19,145 bases of DNA from Clostridiales bacterium. GTDB lineage: Bacteria; Bacillota; Clostridia; Oscillospirales; Oscillospiraceae. The notes beneath the pieces were generated by a model. The model saw nothing but the letters and a program-made list of their open reading frames with translations. It made no database searches and was not told where the DNA came from. Location of the stretch: assembly GCA_004555705.1 (NCBI GenBank), contig SFHI01000065.1, positions 1 to 19,145 on the forward strand, given 5' to 3'. Each line of letters begins with the position of its first letter. Position 1 is the stretch's first letter. The translations under genes and the position numbers were made by a program. Below, one piece after another: positions 15,109 through 19,145 of this stretch.

Positions 15109-15312
15109 CAGTGGACAGTTGACAGCTAAGGAGTCCCTTCGGGACAATTCAAAAAGAGTACGGCAAATTGGTGTTTGAAAGGGAGCATTGCAAATAACCT
15201 GTCATTGCGAACCAGTGCGCACACTGGTGTGGCAATCCCCCCGTTAGAGGAGAAATGTACCGACTCTTTCGATTCTGTCCCGAAGGGACTCCTTAACTGT
15301 CCACTGTCAACT
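15109..15312. repeat. Element E9: half core A flanked by two complete outer arms
   Basis: The left arm has GTGGACAGTTGACAG units (15111-15125), AAGGA plus hairpin GTCCCTTCGGGAC (15132-15144) and CAAATTGGTGTTTG (15164-15177). The left core hairpin CCAGTG-CGCA-CACTGG is at 15212-15227. After GAAATGTACCGA (about 15262) the right half of the core and the inner right arm are missing. The sequence continues with GTCCCGAAGGGAC (15279-15291), AGTCCTT-type bases and TGTCCACTGTCAAC units of the right outer arm. The outer arms are perfect mirror images, so only the interior was lost. Confidence 0.83.
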
Positions 15313-15314
15313 AC

Positions 15315-15347
15315 GCGAAAAACCGCCCCGCAAGGGGCGGTTTTCGC
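15315..15347 (-). terminator. Intrinsic terminator after hflC
   Basis: Stem GCGAAAACCGCCCC (minus strand) with loop TTGC and GGGGCGGTTTTTCGC, followed by a T run within the stem. It lies 11 bases after the hflC stop on the minus strand and separates it from element E9. The symmetric A/T runs may make it work in both directions. Confidence 0.85.
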
Positions 15348-15358
15348 TTGATTGGGGG

Positions 15359-16234
15359 TTATTCCACACCCATGAGGATCCTTGCCAGCTGGGAGTTGGC
15401 GTCCAGGATCACGGTCTTTTCGTCGCCGGTGAGGCTGGCCTTCAGGGCGTCCAGGGCCAGGGTGAACTCGTAGAAGTCCTGCTTGTCCGGGGTGTCGAAG
15501 GCCTCGGCCAGGAGGCGCATATACTCGGCCTCACCCTGGGCCTCCAGCTTCGCGGCCTCGGCCCGGGCGTCGGACACCAGGATGTTCACCTGCTTGTCCA
15601 CCTGGTTGCGGATGATGGAGGCCTCGTAGTTGCCGTCGGCGGTGTACTTCTCGGCCATCTGGTTCCGCTCGGAGATCATCCGGTTGTACACGGCCTGGAG
15701 GTTGCTGTCAGGCAGGTCAAAGCGCTTGATCTTCACGTCCTCCACATGGATGCCGTAGACCCGGGCCAGCTCGTCCACATCGGAGGCGATGCCCGCGTAG
15801 ATGTCATTGCGCTTGCCGCCGTCCTCCATGTTGATGATGTCCGCCTGGGCCAGGGTGCCCATGACGGTTTTCAGCTCGTTGTAGGTCAGGGCGTCCAGCC
15901 GCTGCTCCGCCACGCCGGTGGTGCCCAGGGTCTGGTAGAACAGCTTGGGGTCGGAGATGCTCCAGAGGATGTAGCAGTCCACGGTCATGTTCTGCTTGTC
16001 GGAGGTCAGCACCTCGCTGGGGGGAATGTCATAGAGCATGGTGGCCTTGGGGAAATACTTCACCGAATCCACAAAGGGCACCTTGAAGTGGAGGCCCGCC
16101 TCGGACGTGGTATCGATGATCTTGCTGAAACGGACGGTGCAGGCGTACTCGTTCTCCCGGACGGTGAACACGGAGGCGGACAGCACCACCAGCGCCAGCA
16201 GTACGATGACCGCGATAATGATTGTCTTTTTCAT
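15359..16234 (-). CDS. hflC: SPFH-domain membrane protein HflC
   Basis: Predicted 291 residues. One N-terminal membrane helix (about 4-20) is followed by the SPFH (band 7) domain, with TVRENEYACTVRFSKI at 24-39 and GLHFKVPFVDSVKYFP at 47-62. A charged helical stretch (about 185-240, RNQMAEKYTADGNYEASIIR and AEAAKLEAQGEAE) resembles the coiled coil of the family. In other bacteria HflC with HflK caps the FtsH protease and affects membrane protein quality control. No ftsH is in this window. Start ATG 16234 lies one base after the hflK stop, with GGAGG inside the hflK end, so the two are translated together. Its order after hflK is the usual one. Confidence 0.92.
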   Translation of the reverse strand: MKKTIIIAVIVLLALVVLSASVFTVRENEYACTVRFSKIIDTTSEAGLHFKVPFVDSVKYFPKATMLYDIPPSEVLTSDKQNMTVDCYILWSISDPKLFYQTLGTTGVAEQRLDALTYNELKTVMGTLAQADIINMEDGGKRNDIYAGIASDVDELARVYGIHVEDVKIKRFDLPDSNLQAVYNRMISERNQMAEKYTADGNYEASIIRNQVDKQVNILVSDARAEAAKLEAQGEAEYMRLLAEAFDTPDKQDFYEFTLALDALKASLTGDEKTVILDANSQLARILMGVE

Positions 16235-16235
16235 A

Positions 16236-17240
16236 TTATTCGTTACCTCCCGGTACTTGGGCGATGGGTTCCAAAGGAAGCAGCATCTGCAGGTCGGAGT
16301 TTTCAGAGCTGCCGGTGTTCACATACAGCTTCACGCCGGGCAGGATCTGGGAGATGGCTTCGTAGTACATTCTGTAGCGGGTGATCTGGGGATTGCGGGC
16401 GTACTCCTCGTACATGGCGGTGAACATGGCCACCTGCTCCACGCCCTCGTTGACACGCTTCTGGCGCAGGTACTCGGCGTTCTGGATCAGCTGGTCCGCC
16501 TGGGCCTGGGCCTGGGGCAGCTGGGCGTTCTGGTAGGCCTTGGCATCGTTGATCACCGTCTCGGCCTTCTGCTTGGCGGTCTCCACAGCCTTGAAGGCCT
16601 CGATGACCTCCTGCGTGGGGGGCTCCGCGTCCTGAATCTTCACATCCACCAGGGTCAGGCCGATGTCATATTCTTCCAGAATGGCCATCACCAGCTCCTT
16701 GACCTGGCGCTGGATGTTCTCCTTGCCGTCGGTGAGCACCGCGTCCACGGTGGAGGAGCCCACCACGTTGCGGACCTGGCTCTGGATCAGGTTGCGCAGG
16801 ATCAGCTCCGGGTTATCGGAGGAGTAGAGGTAGCGCACCGGGTCGGAAATCTTGTACTCCACGAAGAAGTCCACATTGACGATGTTGTAGTCGCCGGTGA
16901 TCATGGAGCTTTCGTTGTCATTGACGGTGTAGGAGCTGCCGGTGGAGTTGTAGCCCAGCTCGATCTTCTGATAGACGTTCACGTCCACCTTGCGGACCTG
17001 CTGGATGCCGAAGGGCAGCCGGAAGTGGACGCCGGCATCGGTGACATCCGTCACCTTGCCGAAGGTGGTGACCACGGCCTGCTGTTTATCGTCCACGGTG
17101 TAGAAGCAGCTGGAGGCCCCGGCCACAACGATCATCGCGAGAAGAATCAGCAAGACGTTTTTCAGGATTTTTTTGAAGTTCCCGTTCTTCCTGGGCTGGG
17201 GACTGTTCCCCGGCCAGCGGTAGGTTCCGTTTTCATCCAT
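16236..17240 (-). CDS. hflK: SPFH-domain membrane protein HflK
   Basis: Predicted 334 residues. A short polar N-terminus rich in N, P and K (MDENGTYRWPGNSPQPRKNG) precedes one membrane helix (about 27-45), as in HflK. The SPFH domain opens with VDDKQQAVVTTFGKV (49-63) and GVHFRLPFGIQQVRKVDV. A coiled coil with many A, Q and E (about 205-250, AVETAKQKAETVINDAKAY) follows. HflK and HflC form a hetero-oligomer in the inner membrane. The ATG at 17240 has AAGGAGA 10 bases upstream. An alternative TTG at 17273 would begin in the repeat E10 and is rejected. No promoter is visible between E10 and the start, so expression may begin within or beyond the element. Confidence 0.92.
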   Translation of the reverse strand: MDENGTYRWPGNSPQPRKNGNFKKILKNVLLILLAMIVVAGASSCFYTVDDKQQAVVTTFGKVTDVTDAGVHFRLPFGIQQVRKVDVNVYQKIELGYNSTGSSYTVNDNESSMITGDYNIVNVDFFVEYKISDPVRYLYSSDNPELILRNLIQSQVRNVVGSSTVDAVLTDGKENIQRQVKELVMAILEEYDIGLTLVDVKIQDAEPPTQEVIEAFKAVETAKQKAETVINDAKAYQNAQLPQAQAQADQLIQNAEYLRQKRVNEGVEQVAMFTAMYEEYARNPQITRYRMYYEAISQILPGVKLYVNTGSSENSDLQMLLPLEPIAQVPGGNE

Positions 17241-17261
17241 GGTGTGAATCTCTCCTTGTTT

Positions 17262-17588
17262 TAGAATTGACAATTGACAATTGAGAATTGACAGTTATGC
17301 GCTTCAATTTGACAAATTGTTGTTTGAAAGACTGAGGGCTTGCGGAAATACCTTCCCCCGGGGGGAATGTGCCCCGCAGGGGCGGATGAGGAACGGCGAC
17401 AGCTTTGTTGCCATATGAACTCAAATTGTTGGGATAAGTCCAAACATGCTGCGTTTTTCCGGACTGCATGGGAAGAAAACAGATTTCGCCGATCCTCATC
17501 AGTCAGGCTTCGCCTGACAGCTTCCCCCCGGGAAAAGATCCGCCCAAAACCCAAAAGGGGAGTTTTTAGAGGTGCCCACCAATTTATC
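17262..17588. repeat. Element E10: core C with both inner arms and left outer arm
   Basis: Four AATTGAC/AATTGAG units (17265-17292) start about 22 bases before the hflK start codon. Then comes GACAAATTGTTGTTTGAAAG (17309-17328) and core C with ACCTTCCCCCGGGGGGAA (17350-17367). Left hairpin GCCCC-GCA-GGGGC (17371-17383) is followed by GGATGAGGAACGGCGA. After a unique middle come TTTCGCCGATCCTCATC, right hairpin GTCAGGC-TTC-GCCTGAC (17502-17518) and CTTCCCCCCGGG. The inner right arm is a degraded GTGCCCACCAATTTATC (17572-17588), and no right outer units are present. It covers the gene-free region 17241-17597. Confidence 0.82.
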
Positions 17589-17597
17589 TTTCAGCGT

Positions 17598-18149
17598 TCA
17601 GCCCAGGCTGGCAAGCATGGTTTCGGCCTCCTGGCGCATACGGGTGGCGATCCAGGCGGTGAGCATGATCCGCAGCACCTGCTCGATCCGCTTCCGGGCC
17701 CCAGGAACGGGCTCCCGGTAGCCCTCCAGGGCCACGGTCAGGGCCTTCTGCCAGCTATCCGGGTCATCCAGCTCCCGGGCCTCCGCCGCCAGCCGGACGA
17801 AGGTGAAGTACAGCAGGGTATCGTCAATGGTGTCGTCCCGCTCGTCGGCCAGGTCGCCGTTGATGTAGCCCAGCAGCGAGCATATCTTCTCCAGAGGCAG
17901 CGCCCCCCGCAGCATATTGATGGTGATGATCCGGCACAGCTGCTCCATGTCGTAGCGCTTCCCCCGGGGCGGCGGCAGGAACCCCCGCTTCACCCAGTTC
18001 TGCACGGTATGGGGCTCCAGCCCGGTGATGGTGGCCACCTGGCCCAGGGTCAGTCCCCCCGTGAGCATCAGGGACCGGAACAGCCCCTCCACGGTCATCG
18101 CATCCTCCCGCCGGGCCTGGAGGGTGGTGCCGGGCAATGTCCAGTTCAT
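17598..18149 (-). CDS. DUF1836 family HTH protein
   Basis: Predicted 183-residue cytosolic protein. The N-terminal half has a MerR-like helix-turn-helix (about residues 34-58, LTLGQVATITGLEPHTVQNW, then VKRGFLPPPRGKRYD) followed by a helical stretch QLCRIITINMLRGALPLEKICSLLGYINGD that is typical of DUF1836. The C-terminal part is helical. Its function is not known; a transcription regulator is likely. ATG 18149 follows AAAGGAGG with 8 bases of spacing. A perfect consensus promoter with a palindrome between its boxes precedes it, which suggests control by a repressor, possibly itself. Confidence 0.85.
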   Translation of the reverse strand: MNWTLPGTTLQARREDAMTVEGLFRSLMLTGGLTLGQVATITGLEPHTVQNWVKRGFLPPPRGKRYDMEQLCRIITINMLRGALPLEKICSLLGYINGDLADERDDTIDDTLLYFTFVRLAAEARELDDPDSWQKALTVALEGYREPVPGARKRIEQVLRIMLTAWIATRMRQEAETMLASLG

Positions 18150-18180
18150 TCTGTGTGCCTCCTTTCTTTACGGTGATTGG

Positions 18181-18209
18181 ATTATATCATATGGTCATAT
18201 GATTGTCAA
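18181..18209 (-). promoter_or_regulatory. Consensus promoter with central palindrome for the DUF1836 gene
   Basis: On the minus strand TTGACA (18209-18204), 17-base spacer, TATAAT (18186-18181), both perfect. The spacer holds a perfect palindrome ATCATATG-GT-CATATGAT (18186-18203, plus strand). A further ATATGAT half-site lies at 18218-18224. Start of transcription is expected near 18174, giving a leader of about 25 bases. Confidence 0.85.
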
Positions 18210-18288
18210 TAGCTTTTATATGATTATTTTTCATTCTCTTTTAATCTCTTTTTGCAGCCATAAGACAGTCAAAACATCCACCGCCCCG

Positions 18289-18531
18289 CGGCAACTTGGG
18301 GTTTGGCGGTGTACATCCCAAATTACCTGTCATTGCGAACCAGTGCGCACACTGGTGTGGCAATCCCCCGGCCCCATGGAACCAGGTAACGATTACCACC
18401 AGGAACCGTAACGATCCCCGCTTTTTCGGGTGCTTTTCGGTACATTTCCCGTCTATCCGGGGGATTGCCACGACCACTTAAGCGGACTGGTCTCGCAATG
18501 ACAGGAAATGTTGGGACAAAGCGTCAAACCG
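18289..18531. repeat. Element E11: core A in reverse orientation, degraded ends
   Basis: Inner left arm GGCAACTTGGGGTTTGG (18289-18305) is degraded from CAAATTGGTGTTTG. The left hairpin CCAGTG-CGCA-CACTGG (18340-18355) is intact. The middle has GGTAACGATTACC. The right hairpin is altered: GACCA-CTTAAGCGGA-CTGGTC (18473-18490) keeps its outer pairs but has lost the inner ones. The right end has only a trace of the inner arm (GTCAAACCGC). It covers most of the gap 18150-18579. Confidence 0.75.
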
Positions 18532-18542
18532 CTCTGGGTATG

Positions 18543-18575
18543 AAAAAACTCCGATCCAAATGGATCGGAGTTTTT
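18543..18575 (-). terminator. Intrinsic terminator after tRNA-Glu
   Basis: Stem AAAACTCCGATCCA / TGGATCGGAGTTTT around an AA loop, with a T run after the stem on the minus strand. It begins 5 bases after the tRNA 3' end. Confidence 0.88.
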
Positions 18576-18579
18576 GTCA

Positions 18580-18654
18580 TGGTGACCCGTACGGGAATCG
18601 AACCCATGTTACCGCCGTGAAAGGGCGGTGTCTTAACCGCTTGACCAACGGGCC
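18580..18654 (-). tRNA. tRNA-Glu (anticodon TTC), CCA encoded
   Basis: On the minus strand the 7-bp acceptor stem pairs GGCCCGT with ACGGGTC (one G-T pair), discriminator A, and an encoded CCA. The anticodon arm is CCGCC-CTTTCAC-GGCGG with anticodon TTC, and the T arm contains GGTTCGAATCCC. The D arm GTCAAGCGGTTAAGAC is typical of tRNA-Glu in Firmicutes. Confidence 0.96.
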
Positions 18655-18721
18655 TGGTAGCGGCAATCTGATTCGCCATATGTGGTCAAAGGATTCCGGC
18701 ACCGCCGAAATCAGCCTAGTC

Positions 18722-18750
18722 ATTATATCCAAGGAATCCCGGTTTGTCAA
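18722..18750 (-). promoter_or_regulatory. Consensus promoter of tRNA-Glu
   Basis: On the minus strand TTGACA (18750-18745), 17-base spacer, TATAAT (18727-18722). Both boxes match consensus exactly, as expected for a stable RNA gene. Transcription would start about 60 bases before the mature tRNA, leaving a leader to be removed. Confidence 0.88.
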
Positions 18751-18809
18751 TAGATTCCTTCGGTTTTTTTCAGGAATTTTTGGCTATACTTTCCGGGAGG
18801 TGACGAAGC

Positions 18810-19145
18810 ATGAACGCAAAAAAACAATGCGCCCTCTTTGCGCTGGGAGGCGCGGGATATGTGGGGCTGGAACTCCTGTGGCGGGGCAGAAGCCACTACA
18901 GCATGTTCCTGGCGGGCGGGGTGTGCTTTTTGCTGCTGGGAAAACTGAACCGGAAGCTCTCCCTGCCCCTGCGGGCCATTCTCGGGGCCGGGATCATCAC
19001 CCTGGTGGAGCTGGCCGCGGGACTGCTGGTGAACCGGGGTTACGCGGTCTGGGATTACAGGGACCGGGTCGGCAATTTCCTGGGCCAGATCTGCCCGCTG
19101 TACTGCCTGCTGTGGATCCCTGTTTCCGCCGGGGCTCAGGGAATC
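18810..19145 (+). CDS. Membrane protein of the CmpB-type (putative ABC transporter type IV) family, cut at the right edge
   Basis: The frame from ATG 18810 is open for 112 residues to the window end. GGGAGG at 18795-18800 sets the start. Residues GAGYVGLELLWRGRSHYSMF and AGGVCFLLLGKLNRKLS (about 14-54), then WDYRDRVGNFLGQICPLYC and LLWIP (about 84-107), fit the family named putative ABC transporter type IV (pfam06541). At least three hydrophobic segments are visible (about 8-20, 32-45, 53-75), with another near the edge. Function is not known. It is divergent from tRNA-Glu. A TATACT at 18785-18790 could be its -10 box but no good -35 accompanies it. Confidence 0.72.
   Translation, partial: MNAKKQCALFALGGAGYVGLELLWRGRSHYSMFLAGGVCFLLLGKLNRKLSLPLRAILGAGIITLVELAAGLLVNRGYAVWDYRDRVGNFLGQICPLYCLLWIPVSAGAQGI

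Overview
The window looks like a piece of a high-GC Clostridia chromosome, probably a gut Oscillospiraceae-type Firmicute. The support is strong GGAGG-type ribosome binding sites, TTG and ATG starts, the gene content (DUF1836 regulator, DUF2207 membrane protein, CmpB-type permease, U32 peptidase, maf-mreC-mreD-PBP2 cluster), and GC-rich codon use. Assignment to a genus is not possible from the sequence alone. Almost all genes are ordinary housekeeping genes. What is unusual is the space between them.

Layout. Positions 1-509 hold the N-terminal part of an IS4-type transposase on the minus strand, cut by the window edge. Then on the plus strand come upp (827-1456), murI (1842-2606), udk overlapping a HAD phosphatase (2862-4120), and a DUF89 phosphatase-like protein (4458-5336). 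On the minus strand, read right to left, come maf, mreC, mreD, PBP2 (10401 down to 6263) and a 95-residue unknown protein (5920-5633). PBP2 carries a one-base frameshift just before its KTG motif. A U32 peptidase/RNA hydroxylation-type protein (12890-10803, minus) follows, then a DUF2207 membrane protein (13355-15073, plus), hflK-hflC (17240-15359, minus), a DUF1836 HTH regulator (18149-17598, minus), tRNA-Glu (minus), and the start of a CmpB-type membrane protein that runs off the right edge (plus).

How the genes work together. upp and udk are the two entry points of uracil and uridine salvage. murI supplies D-glutamate for peptidoglycan. maf-mreC-mreD-PBP2 is the cell elongation cluster, here without mreB. 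hflK and hflC form a membrane SPFH pair.

The intergenic repeats. Eleven related palindromic elements (called E1-E11 here) sit in nearly every gap longer than about 200 bases. A complete element is nested. On the outside are tandem 7-base units (CAGTTGA/CAATTGA type). Inside these is a small hairpin, then an inverted pair AAATTGGTGTTTG / CAAACACCAATTT, then one of two unrelated cores. Core A is about 170-200 bases, itself an inverted repeat with a hairpin in each arm. Core C is about 200 bases with CCTTCCCCCGGGGGGAAGG-type ends and its own pair of hairpins. The hairpin stems differ between copies but the pairing is kept, while the loops stay constant. This modular, structure-conserving family is the best candidate for something not fully described in the window.
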